Shown in pieces: positions 1-6,791 of a stretch of 15,142 nt of DNA. A program made the position numbers and the translations under genes. Origin of the DNA: JAEUMY01 sp031394355. GTDB taxonomy: Bacteria > Pseudomonadota > Gammaproteobacteria > Burkholderiales > Usitatibacteraceae. The notes beneath the pieces are model-generated. The model searched no databases, was not told where the DNA came from, and worked only from the letters and a program-made list of their open reading frames with translations. The DNA lies in NCBI GenBank assembly GCA_031394355.1, contig JANNSU010000091.1, positions 1-15,142 on the forward strand, in the 5' to 3' direction. The number at the start of each line of letters is the position of its first letter. Within the stretch, counting starts at the first letter, position 1.

Positions 1-689
1 CTCATGTTCGACTTTATCCAGCGCGCGCAGTCTTCCTCGTCGGAGCCGCCGATCTCACCCACCATGATCACCGCCTCGGTGGCCGGATCGTCGTTGAACA
101 GCTTCATGACGTCGATGTGCTTGAGGCCGTTTACCGGGTCCCCGCCGATGCCTACGCACGACGACTGGCCCAGGCCCAGCTCCATCAACTGGCCGACCGC
201 TTCGTAGGTCAGCGTTCCGGAGCGCGATACGACGCCGATCGGGCCCTTCTTGTGGATGTGGCCCGGCATGATGCCGATCTTGATTTCGTCCGGCGTGATG
301 ACACCGGGGCAGTTCGGTCCGATGAGGATGGTTCGCTTGCCTTGCATCTTGTAGCGGGTGCGGATCATGTCGCGCACCGGGATGCCCTCGGTGATGCAGA
401 TCACGAGGTCCAGGCCCGCTTCGACGGCTTCATCGATGTCGGCAGCGGCGAAGGGCGGCGGCACGTAGATGACGGACGCATTGGCACCGGTCTGCTCCTT
501 GGCTTCCTTCACCGAGTTGAAAATCGGCACACCTTCAAACGACTGTCCGCCCTTCTTGGGTGTCACACCGGCAACGAAACACTCCTTGCCGAATGCATAA
601 TTGAGGCATTGCTGCGTATGGAACTGCCCGGTCTTGCCGGTGATGCCTTGCGTCATCACGCGGGTGTTCTTGTTGATCAAGATGGCCAT
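1..689 (-). CDS. sucD: Succinyl-CoA synthetase alpha subunit, 3' end outside window
   Basis: ADP-forming succinate-CoA ligase alpha subunit, cytoplasmic TCA-cycle enzyme: succinyl-CoA + ADP/GDP + Pi to succinate + CoA + ATP/GTP, as a complex with SucC. The visible 229 residues begin MAILINKNTRVMTQGITGKT, the typical SucD start with the CoA-binding Rossmann loop (GITGKTG). They also contain VYVPPPFAA-like, ITEGIPV, GPNCPGVI and VSRSGTLTYE segments typical of the family. Family length is about 290-300 residues, so roughly 60-70 are missing past position 1, including the phosphorylated active-site histidine. The start ATG (687-689) lies 10 bases after the sucC stop and has an AAGGAG ribosome-binding site (696-701) that overlaps that stop codon, so the two subunits are probably translated in step. 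Identification is near certain. Confidence 0.97.
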   Translation of the reverse strand, partial: MAILINKNTRVMTQGITGKTGQFHTQQCLNYAFGKECFVAGVTPKKGGQSFEGVPIFNSVKEAKEQTGANASVIYVPPPFAAADIDEAVEAGLDLVICITEGIPVRDMIRTRYKMQGKRTILIGPNCPGVITPDEIKIGIMPGHIHKKGPIGVVSRSGTLTYEAVGQLMELGLGQSSCVGIGGDPVNGLKHIDVMKLFNDDPATEAVIMVGEIGGSDEEDCARWIKSNM

Positions 690-695
690 GTTGTT

Positions 696-702
696 CTCCT
701 TA
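696..702 (-). promoter_or_regulatory. Ribosome-binding site of sucD overlapping the sucC stop
   Basis: Read on the minus strand the bases are TAAGGAG: the TAA is the sucC stop and AAGGAG is the Shine-Dalgarno sequence, 6 bases before the sucD ATG. This arrangement supports translational coupling and equal subunit synthesis. The same arrangement recurs at the frc / formyltransferase-like junction (10156-10162). Confidence 0.85.
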
Positions 703-1866
703 GTGCTTCTGTACCGCGGCCACGATCTTCTGGGCGGCATCGGCCATGTTGTCGGCGGCAATGATGGGCAGGCCGGATTCGGCCAGCATCTTCTTGCCCA
801 GATCTTCGTTGGTACCCTTCATGCGCACGACCAGCGGCACGCTGAGATTCACCTGCTTCACCGCAGTGATCACGCCTTCCGCGATGGTGTCGCAGCGCAT
901 GATGCCGCCGAAGATGTTGACGAGAATGCCCTTTACCTTGGGATTCTTGAGCATGATCTTGAAGGCTTCCGTCACTTTCTCCGCTGTGGCGCCACCGCCC
1001 ACGTCGAGGAAGTTGGCCGGGCTGGCGCCGTAAAGCTTGATGGTGTCCATCGTCGCCATGGCGAGTCCGGCACCGTTCACGAGGCAACCAATGTTGCCGT
1101 CTAGCGAGATGTAGGAGAGGCCAAACTGGGACGCCTCGATCTCGGCCGGATCCTCTTCATCCAGATCGCGAAGGGCCACGATATCGTCATGGCGATACAG
1201 CGCATTGGAGTCGAAATTCATCTTGGCATCCAGCGCCACAACCTTGCCGTCGCCGGTGTAGATGAGCGGGTTGATCTCGGCCAGTGAGCAATCGGTTTCG
1301 TCAAAGGCCTTGTAGAGCCCTTGCAGCAGCACGCGCGCCTGCGGGATGGAGGCTTCCGGCACACCGATCTTGCGGGACACATCGTCAGCGTCCTGGTCGG
1401 TGAGGCCGGCCATCGGGTCAATGAACACTTTGTGGATTTTCTCGGGCGTATGCTCAGCCACTTCCTCGATGTCCATGCCACCTTCACTGGAGGCCATGAG
1501 GCAGACGCGCTGTGTTGCGCGATCCACCACCATGCCAACGTACAGCTCTTTCTTGATGTCGGCACCCTCTTCAATGAAGAGGCGCTTCACCACGCGGCCT
1601 TCCGGGCCGGTCTGGTGCGTGATCAGGGTCATGCCCAGAATTTTCGATGCGTAGTCGCGGACCTCGTCCAGTGACTTGGCGACTTTCACGCCGCCGCCCT
1701 TGCCGCGACCACCTGCGTGGATCTGGGCCTTCACCACCCAGACCTTGCCGCCCAGCGTCTCGGCGGCCTTGACAGCCTCATCGACGGAGAAACACGCAAT
1801 GCCGCGCGGTGTGATCACACCGTAGCGGCGCAGGACTTCCTTGCCTTGATACTCGTGAATGTTCAT
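700..1866 (-). CDS. sucC: Succinyl-CoA synthetase beta subunit
   Basis: ADP-forming succinate-CoA ligase beta subunit, partner of SucD in the TCA cycle; it carries the nucleotide-binding ATP-grasp domain. At 388 residues it equals the usual SucC length. The start MNIHEYQGKEVLRRYGV is the family signature. Further signatures are KAQIHAGGRGKGGGVKVAK (ATP-grasp nucleotide region), CSLAEINPLIYTGDGKVVALDAK (metal/nucleotide ligands in the E-x-N-P motif), NGAGLAMATMDTIKLYG, and LDVGGGATAEKV with NIFGGIMRCDTIAEGVI in the C-terminal CoA-ligase domain. It is first in the sucC-sucD operon. Its start ATG at 1864-1866 has a moderate AGGAAAG ribosome-binding site. A possible extended -10 promoter lies about 85 bases upstream. 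Confidence 0.98.
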   Translation of the reverse strand: MNIHEYQGKEVLRRYGVITPRGIACFSVDEAVKAAETLGGKVWVVKAQIHAGGRGKGGGVKVAKSLDEVRDYASKILGMTLITHQTGPEGRVVKRLFIEEGADIKKELYVGMVVDRATQRVCLMASSEGGMDIEEVAEHTPEKIHKVFIDPMAGLTDQDADDVSRKIGVPEASIPQARVLLQGLYKAFDETDCSLAEINPLIYTGDGKVVALDAKMNFDSNALYRHDDIVALRDLDEEDPAEIEASQFGLSYISLDGNIGCLVNGAGLAMATMDTIKLYGASPANFLDVGGGATAEKVTEAFKIMLKNPKVKGILVNIFGGIMRCDTIAEGVITAVKQVNLSVPLVVRMKGTNEDLGKKMLAESGLPIIAADNMADAAQKIVAAVQKH

Positions 1867-1950
1867 CTTGAGCTTTCCTGTTGGGGTTCCAGCATGACGG
1901 CGGAGGAACCGTCGGATTGGCTTCGGGATTCTTGTTGTTCTGTTCGCCGT

Positions 1951-1959
1951 ATTCTACCA
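1951..1959 (-). promoter_or_regulatory. Possible extended -10 promoter of sucCD
   Basis: On the minus strand the bases read TGGTAGAAT, which fits the extended -10 pattern TGnTATAAT (TAGAAT differs by one base). No good -35 is seen at the correct distance, as is usual for extended -10 promoters. Transcription would start near 1944 and leave a leader of about 78 bases before sucC. The leader holds a short GGTTCC/GGAACC inverted repeat (about 1890-1910) of unknown role. Inference from the motif only. Confidence 0.4.
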
Positions 1960-2006
1960 GCGCATACCCGCAGCCCCGGACCATGGACAAGCAGGCAGGC
2001 CTGGCA

Positions 2007-2579
2007 TCAGTGGTTCAGCGACGGCGCGCCCGGATCGACAGGCGAGGGGCCGGTATACCAGCGAGGATAAAAGCGCGCGACGGCAGGCTGGTCAGATCTC
2101 AGTGCATGGCAGCCGTCCAGCTGAAAGGGCTTCTGCGACGGATCCTGCACACCCTGGCCCGCCATGGTCTGATAGGCGGCGGTGGCCAGCGCGCCCACCA
2201 GCTCGGTGAGGTGAGTGCAACCGCGAGTGCCGCCCAGGATTTCCTTGACCCGATTGGTGAAGCCAGGGCGAATAGCCATACCGATCAGCTTGCGATAATC
2301 CGGCGTGATGGCCGCGCAATGGCCCGGGTAGGGATGGGCATCCGAGGCGGCTACGGCATCAATGATGGTAAGGCTCCGGTCGACGGTAATACGCAGCGCC
2401 ATTGAGTGCAGCGCTTCGCCGGCTGGCCGGAGCCCACTGGCAAGCTGCATGTCAAAGGTCTTGGTGTCCTCGAGGTGTCCCTCGATATCGAAACAACCAT
2501 CGGCACGCCGGTAGCCGCGGATCAGGATATCGCGATGGTGCAGGGGCTCGCGCGGCAAAGCTGGCGGTGGAAGGGGCAT
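2007..2579 (-). CDS. DUF2889 family protein
   Basis: Recognised as a DUF2889 protein; the biochemical function is unknown. With the start chosen here it has 190 residues, beginning MPLPPPALPREPLHHRDILIRGYRRADG. The family pattern is visible: an early H-R-x-I-x-x-x-G-Y-R-R-x-D-G segment, then DIEGHLEDTKTFD, then MALRITVD, then a C-terminal GCTHLTEL...A.AAYQTM segment with conserved Cys and His. No signal peptide or membrane segment is seen. The open frame continues upstream to an ATG at 2663, but those 28 extra residues are encoded by a G/C-rich repeat arm and the 14-bp palindrome, so the inner start at 2579 is preferred even though no strong ribosome-binding site precedes it. It lies downstream of the kinase in the same direction. 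Confidence 0.85.
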   Translation of the reverse strand: MPLPPPALPREPLHHRDILIRGYRRADGCFDIEGHLEDTKTFDMQLASGLRPAGEALHSMALRITVDRSLTIIDAVAASDAHPYPGHCAAITPDYRKLIGMAIRPGFTNRVKEILGGTRGCTHLTELVGALATAAYQTMAGQGVQDPSQKPFQLDGCHALRSDQPAVARFYPRWYTGPSPVDPGAPSLNH

Positions 2580-2588
2580 TTGAGGCGC

Positions 2589-2743
2589 GGGATTGGGGAT
2601 TCGGGGCTTGGGATTTGTGGGGGACAGCTGCCGACATTCATTGCGAATATTCGCATCGAGCAACCAATCGTACCTTTAAGGACCGGGGGTCCCCTGTGAC
2701 CCGGCGCGCCCGCCCGAATCCCGAAGCCCCAGCCCCGAACCCC
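2589..2743. repeat. Imperfect inverted repeat (GGGATT/GGGGCT arms) with palindrome in loop
   Basis: The left arm (about 2589-2620) is made of short G-rich units such as GGGATTGGGGATTCGGGGC. The right arm (about 2712-2743), read on the opposite strand, has the matching units GGGGTTCGGGGCTGGGGC and TTCGGGATTCGGG, so the arms can pair with a few gaps. The loop carries the palindrome TGCGAATATTCGCA (2642-2655) and a small GGACC-GGG-GGTCC palindrome near 2680-2692. It fills the gap between the kinase gene and the DUF2889 gene. It could act as an mRNA hairpin or leaky terminator between the two genes, or be a mobile repeat. Confidence 0.7.
2642..2655. repeat. 14-bp palindrome TGCGAATATTCGCA, copy 1
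   Basis: Perfect palindrome in the kinase/DUF2889 gap, inside the loop of an inverted repeat. The context TTGCGAATATTCGCATCG is shared over 18 bases with copy 5 inside oxc. Confidence 0.9.
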
Positions 2744-2755
2744 AGCAGACAGGCC

Positions 2756-5287
2756 TCAGCCGATCTGCTGGTACGTCTTGATCGCTGCCGACATTTCGAG
2801 GCCATTCTGGAATCGTTCATCGGCATTCTTCGCCAGCGCGTGGTCGACCAGATCCTTCATCCACTCCGGCAACGCCGGGTTGTGCTCCAGGATGTTGGGA
2901 TGCGGTTCGTTGGCGATGCGGAACATCAGCTGGGTCATCGATTCACCGTCGAACGGCAGCTTGCCGCAGGCCATCTGGTACATCGACACGCCGAGCGAGA
3001 AGAGATCCGAACGGCCATCGATCTTCTTGCCGGCCAGTTGCTCCGGAGACATGTACGACGGCGTGCCCAGCACCATGCCTGTCTTGGTCTTGGACGAGTC
3101 CGTGACGCGGGCGATGCCGAAGTCCGTCACCTTGACGACATCGGTATCGGGGTCGTACATGATGTTGGCCGGCTTGATGTCACGGTGCACGATATTGAGA
3201 CCATGCGCATGATGCAGCGCCTCGGCACAGCGGGAGATGATGGACAGCATCTTGGGCAGCGGCAGCAGGTTCGGATTCTTGGTGTACTGCACCAGATCCT
3301 TGCCCTTCAGGAATTCCATCGCGATGTAGGCGAGGTCATGTTCTTCGCCCGCATCAAAGATCTTGACGATGCAGGGGTGATCCAGCTTGCCTGCAGACTC
3401 GGCTTCACGGAAGAAGCGGTCCTTGACATCCTGCAATTCATCGCCCTCGAACTCCGCTGAAAATCCCATTGTCTTGATGGCGACTTCGCGACCGATCTTG
3501 GGATCCTTGCCGAGATAGACCACGCCCATGGCACCCTTGCCAAGCTCCTTTTCCACCGTGTAACGACCGAGCTTGGGCTTCTCGCCAGTGCCGGAAAGCA
3601 CCATGGTGGCCTGCGCGGAGCGCGCGGAACCCGAGCCGCCCAGAATGATGGTCTCGCTCATGGCCTTGGCACGGGCGGTACGCTCGCCTACATCGCGGAA
3701 CTTGGGGTCGTGCTTGCCGATGTACAGGAAAGCATTCTCCGCCTTGTTGAACTGGCGCCTACGCTCGAAATCCAGTCCCAGGCTGTAGATGTTTTCCAAC
3801 ACCTGTTCATCTACCGGACACTTGCGGAATTTTTCGAACGCCATGTCGAGCTGACCCTGCTGCTGGAATGCAAGGCCCAGCATGCGGTTGGACTCGGCAG
3901 AATCGGTATCAGCCCTCTCCTTGCCCTGCTCGGTCACGAGGAAGCGTTTCGTGGTCAGCAGCAAATAGCCAACCATCAGGAGCGTGGCCGGCAACATGAG
4001 CTGCAACCAGATACCGGGGCCCGTCATGAGACCGAAATGTGTACCGATCAACACGACCTGAAGGCCGGCGGTCAATGCAAAACCGATACCGGCACGAAGA
4101 CGTGGCAGCACCAGAATGAGGAACAGGGCAACGAGCAAATAGACGCCGAGCTGCGCCCACTGTGCCCAGGTCGGCACAACGAAAAAATGTTCCTTCAAAA
4201 TCGAGGATACCGAGTGCGCCAGAGTCGTCACCGGGCTCATGTCCGGGCGGATCGGCGTCACCTGATTGCCACCCACGCCTGCAGCGGTGGCACCGATCAG
4301 AACAATCTTGTCGGCATACTTCGACGCGGGGATCTTGCCGGTGTATACATCGTAGAAAGAGTCGACCGGAAATGCGGGACGGCCATCCTTGTCCGAATAG
4401 AAGTACGTATACATGCGCGCATTCGGATCGGTGCGAATCTTCAGGCGATCAAGCGAAACCGACTCGCCGCCGACCACGCGGATGTCCTTGGGCTCGAGAT
4501 TCAGGCTCTTGGCGGCGATCATGGCTGACAGGGAGGGAATGCGTTGACCGTAGTAGTCCACGACCAGCGGCTCCTGGCGGATGGCACCATCGGAATCCAG
4601 CTCGGCATTCAAGTGGCCCATGCCAGCGACCACGCTGCCCAGGACGGCAATGGGCGCAATGGCCTGTACGGCAGGCGGATACTGCGTCGTGAGGTCTTCC
4701 CCGGGGATGGCATTCTTGGCGAGGTAGTCGGGCAGCGGCTTGTCCGCCTTGCCGCGCTGCTCACCCAGCTCGAAAACAACGGGCAACAGCACGTTGCCTG
4801 CCTTCTTGAAGCTTTCCGCCAATCGGCGATCCGTGTTCAGCGATATTTCCGCTTCACGAAGAATCGGGCCGAACTGCGCGAGCTCGGCATTGGCCGGCAC
4901 GGCGGACAGGTCCGAATCTGCCGGCAGAGACTTTTTGTAGGTCTCGATCAGCTTGTTGATGTAGGTGAGACCGGGATCGAGCTGCGGCTCGAAGAAAAAC
5001 ACGGTGTTCCCGATGACCTTGACCTTGGCGGCAGACAACTGGTCAGTCATCTTGGCATGCACTTCGCGAGACCAGGGCCAGCGACCGATGTTCGCGATGG
5101 ACTGATCGTCGATTGCAATGACCGCGATCTTGTCGCTGGGCGTCTTTGATGTGGCCTTGACCCCAAGGTCATAGGCCTTGCGCTCCAGGCTGGGTATCAA
5201 CTCTGACACGCGGCTGAAAACCAGCACGCCGATCGCGATCAGCAGCGCCAGAAACCAGTCAGCCTTCCAGAAGCCGCCCTTTTTCAT
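2756..5287 (-). CDS. CHASE2-sensor serine/threonine protein kinase with TPR-like linker
   Basis: Membrane-bound Hanks-type kinase of 843 residues, predicted to phosphorylate Ser/Thr of unknown target proteins in response to an extracytoplasmic signal. Domain order: N-terminal membrane helix (about 11-25); periplasmic CHASE2 domain (about 30-370), with the typical IAVIAIDDQSIANIGRWPW motif and the closing ADKIVLIGATAAG motif; a cluster of three membrane helices (about 377-445); a helical TPR-like stretch (about 464-535, MLGLAFQQQGQLDMAFEKF); kinase domain (574-843). The kinase has a glycine loop GKGAMG (583-588), Lys605 in AIK, catalytic loop HRDIKPAN (701-708), DFG (722-724) and SPEQ (747-750), so it looks active. 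The ATG at 5287 follows GGGAGA. A terminator of the upstream operon sits directly before it, so it probably has its own promoter. The partner sensed and the substrate cannot be read from sequence. Confidence 0.93.
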   Translation of the reverse strand: MKKGGFWKADWFLALLIAIGVLVFSRVSELIPSLERKAYDLGVKATSKTPSDKIAVIAIDDQSIANIGRWPWSREVHAKMTDQLSAAKVKVIGNTVFFFEPQLDPGLTYINKLIETYKKSLPADSDLSAVPANAELAQFGPILREAEISLNTDRRLAESFKKAGNVLLPVVFELGEQRGKADKPLPDYLAKNAIPGEDLTTQYPPAVQAIAPIAVLGSVVAGMGHLNAELDSDGAIRQEPLVVDYYGQRIPSLSAMIAAKSLNLEPKDIRVVGGESVSLDRLKIRTDPNARMYTYFYSDKDGRPAFPVDSFYDVYTGKIPASKYADKIVLIGATAAGVGGNQVTPIRPDMSPVTTLAHSVSSILKEHFFVVPTWAQWAQLGVYLLVALFLILVLPRLRAGIGFALTAGLQVVLIGTHFGLMTGPGIWLQLMLPATLLMVGYLLLTTKRFLVTEQGKERADTDSAESNRMLGLAFQQQGQLDMAFEKFRKCPVDEQVLENIYSLGLDFERRRQFNKAENAFLYIGKHDPKFRDVGERTARAKAMSETIILGGSGSARSAQATMVLSGTGEKPKLGRYTVEKELGKGAMGVVYLGKDPKIGREVAIKTMGFSAEFEGDELQDVKDRFFREAESAGKLDHPCIVKIFDAGEEHDLAYIAMEFLKGKDLVQYTKNPNLLPLPKMLSIISRCAEALHHAHGLNIVHRDIKPANIMYDPDTDVVKVTDFGIARVTDSSKTKTGMVLGTPSYMSPEQLAGKKIDGRSDLFSLGVSMYQMACGKLPFDGESMTQLMFRIANEPHPNILEHNPALPEWMKDLVDHALAKNADERFQNGLEMSAAIKTYQQIG

Positions 5288-5322
5288 TCTTATCTCCCGA
5301 GAACACGCACTTTAACCGCCCG

Positions 5323-5328
5323 ATTGTA
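5323..5328 (-). promoter_or_regulatory. Weak candidate -10 box for the kinase gene
   Basis: The minus-strand bases TACAAT match five of six positions of the -10 consensus and lie 35 bases before the kinase ATG. No convincing -35 is visible, because the region upstream is the terminator hairpin of the preceding operon. Tentative. Confidence 0.25.
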
Positions 5329-5330
5329 AC

Positions 5331-5362
5331 AAGAAAAAGGCGCGCCAAAGTGACAGCGCGCC
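5331..5362 (-). terminator. Intrinsic terminator of the DUF1800-DUF1501 operon
   Basis: On the minus strand a perfect 7-bp GC stem (GGCGCGC, pairing with GCGCGCC) with a 10-base loop is followed by TTTTTCTT. It lies 30 bases past the DUF1501 stop and before the kinase start, and so separates the two transcription units. Stem positions on the plus strand are 5339-5345 and 5356-5362. Confidence 0.85.
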
Positions 5363-5392
5363 GGATGGGGCAAAGCGGTACGGGAAAGCGTG

Positions 5393-6790
5393 TCAGGCCA
5401 TGAAGCCCAGGTTGTTCGAACTGAATCGACCAATGTTGGGCAATACCAGCGGCAAGTCACTCGCTGAAACGCCCAGCCACCTGGCCAGCGTGGCAGCGTA
5501 CTGATCCACGGACGTCGTGGGCAGCCAGCGTCCATTGGTGGACACATCGTCGGGACCACCCAGCGTGTAGTCGGGAAAGCGCCCGTAGAAATCTCCGCCC
5601 TTGACCGCACCACCCATGATGAGGTGGTGATTGCCCCAGGCATGATCGGAACCACCACCGGATGCAAACTTGAGTGTTCGTCCAAAGTCGGACAATGTGA
5701 ACGAAGTCACCTGGTCTGCGACACCCATCTGCACGGTCGCGTCATAGAACGCTTTAATTGCCGGCGCCAGCTGCGCGAACAGACCATCCTGCGTGTTGAC
5801 CTGGCCTGCGTGGGTGTCGAAGCCCCCCAGTGACACAAAAAAGATCTGCCGCTTCAGCCCAATGGTGTTCCGCGCGTTGATCAACCGCGCCACTTGCAGC
5901 AACTGGTTGCTGAGGCCAGTCGCCGGGGTCGGGAAAAGACTGTTGAGCGAGGCGGTGTTGCCGGTGATGATGGGGTTGAGGACGTTGGAGGCATCAATGG
6001 CCTGAGCGAAGATATCGTCGGCCTCGCGTACAAACTCATTGCTGCTGTTGAGCAACAGAAGCTCGCGCAGGGCATTCATGCGGGACGTGGAGGCGCTGGA
6101 CGTCGTGAATCCCGACAAGCCAAAGGAGCCGGTGGACGGGACCGAGACCACTTTCGGCGTATTGCCGATGGTGAAGAACGAGCTGCCGGCGATGCTGGCA
6201 ATCATGGGCATGGTGTTGCTGCCGTTCTGCGCGCCGATCACATCCGCCAGCCGTCCGCCCCAGCCTGTCCGTGCCGCCTGATCTGAAATCGCGGCCTGCC
6301 ATTGGGTCTGCTGATCAGAATGCGAGAAGAGCTGTTCCGGCCGGTCCTTGGCCCCCTGCGAATATTCGCTCTTGGTGAGCGGCTCGACCAGTGGCCCCAC
6401 GTTGCACAGGACTGCCAACTTGCCCGCATCCCAGACACTCTTCATGGGTGCGAACTGGGGATGCAAGCCATAACCGGCGGTGAGGCTCTTCGGGTTGATG
6501 GCCACCAATGCAGATTGGTCGATCGCAATGCCCCCGTTGGCGGTTCCACCGCGGGCAGTGGAATACAAATTATAGGCAGCCGTGTCACGGGGGACGACAA
6601 GATTGCCTCCGTCATTGCCACCAAACAGGAAAATACAGACCAGTGCCTTGTAGTCCGACACGGGTGCCGACTGCGCCAACGCACGCGAAATGCCGAGGCT
6701 GTCGAATGTGCCGAGTGCACTGACACCGGCAAGGGCGCCCGCCGACTGCAGGAAGGCGCGTCGCTTGAGAATCATGGGTGAATGTTTCAT
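5393..6790 (-). CDS. DUF1501 family exported protein (Tat signal)
   Basis: A 465-residue DUF1501 protein of the sulfatase/alkaline-phosphatase-like fold; substrate unknown. The N-terminus has a twin-arginine signal: KRRAFLQ at 9-15, a hydrophobic stretch, and a probable cleavage after ALA39 in RALAQ, so it should be folded in the cytoplasm and exported. Family motifs are FLFGGNDGGNLVVP near residue 55, SLGGFDTHAGQ, FTLSDFGRTLKFASGGGSDHAWGNHH and MGGAVKGGDFYGRFP, the last two being the usual C-terminal metal-site-like region. The start ATG (6790) is one base past the DUF1800 stop and follows GGAG, so it is translated directly after its partner. DUF1800-DUF1501 pairs are commonly adjacent in proteobacteria and planctomycetes. 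It contains a one-base variant of the 14-bp palindrome at 6357-6370. Confidence 0.93.
   Translation of the reverse strand: MKHSPMILKRRAFLQSAGALAGVSALGTFDSLGISRALAQSAPVSDYKALVCIFLFGGNDGGNLVVPRDTAAYNLYSTARGGTANGGIAIDQSALVAINPKSLTAGYGLHPQFAPMKSVWDAGKLAVLCNVGPLVEPLTKSEYSQGAKDRPEQLFSHSDQQTQWQAAISDQAARTGWGGRLADVIGAQNGSNTMPMIASIAGSSFFTIGNTPKVVSVPSTGSFGLSGFTTSSASTSRMNALRELLLLNSSNEFVREADDIFAQAIDASNVLNPIITGNTASLNSLFPTPATGLSNQLLQVARLINARNTIGLKRQIFFVSLGGFDTHAGQVNTQDGLFAQLAPAIKAFYDATVQMGVADQVTSFTLSDFGRTLKFASGGGSDHAWGNHHLIMGGAVKGGDFYGRFPDYTLGGPDDVSTNGRWLPTTSVDQYAATLARWLGVSASDLPLVLPNIGRFSSNNLGFMA
6357..6370. repeat. 14-bp palindrome copy 2 (one end base changed), inside DUF1501 gene
   Basis: The bases are TGCGAATATTCGCT; the 12-bp core GCGAATATTCGC is intact. 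On the coding strand it reads AGC GAA TAT TCG CAG (Ser-Glu-Tyr-Ser-Gln), with the core starting at codon position 2. No flanking inverted-repeat arms are seen. Confidence 0.85.
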
Positions 6791-6791
6791 G

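Noticed and set aside
117..764. Plus-strand open frame opposite sucD and the end of sucC
   Set aside because: The minus strand gives an unambiguous SucD sequence running off the window edge; the plus frame has no recognisable content.
1778..1990. Small minus-strand frame of 70 codons across the sucC leader
   Set aside because: It overlaps the start of sucC in another frame, has no recognisable sequence and would contain the likely sucC promoter.
2402..3460. Long plus-strand open frame of 352 codons opposite the kinase gene
   Set aside because: It lies antisense to the well-supported kinase and repeat region, has no recognisable domain and is rich in His/Arg/Gln as expected of a GC-rich shadow frame.
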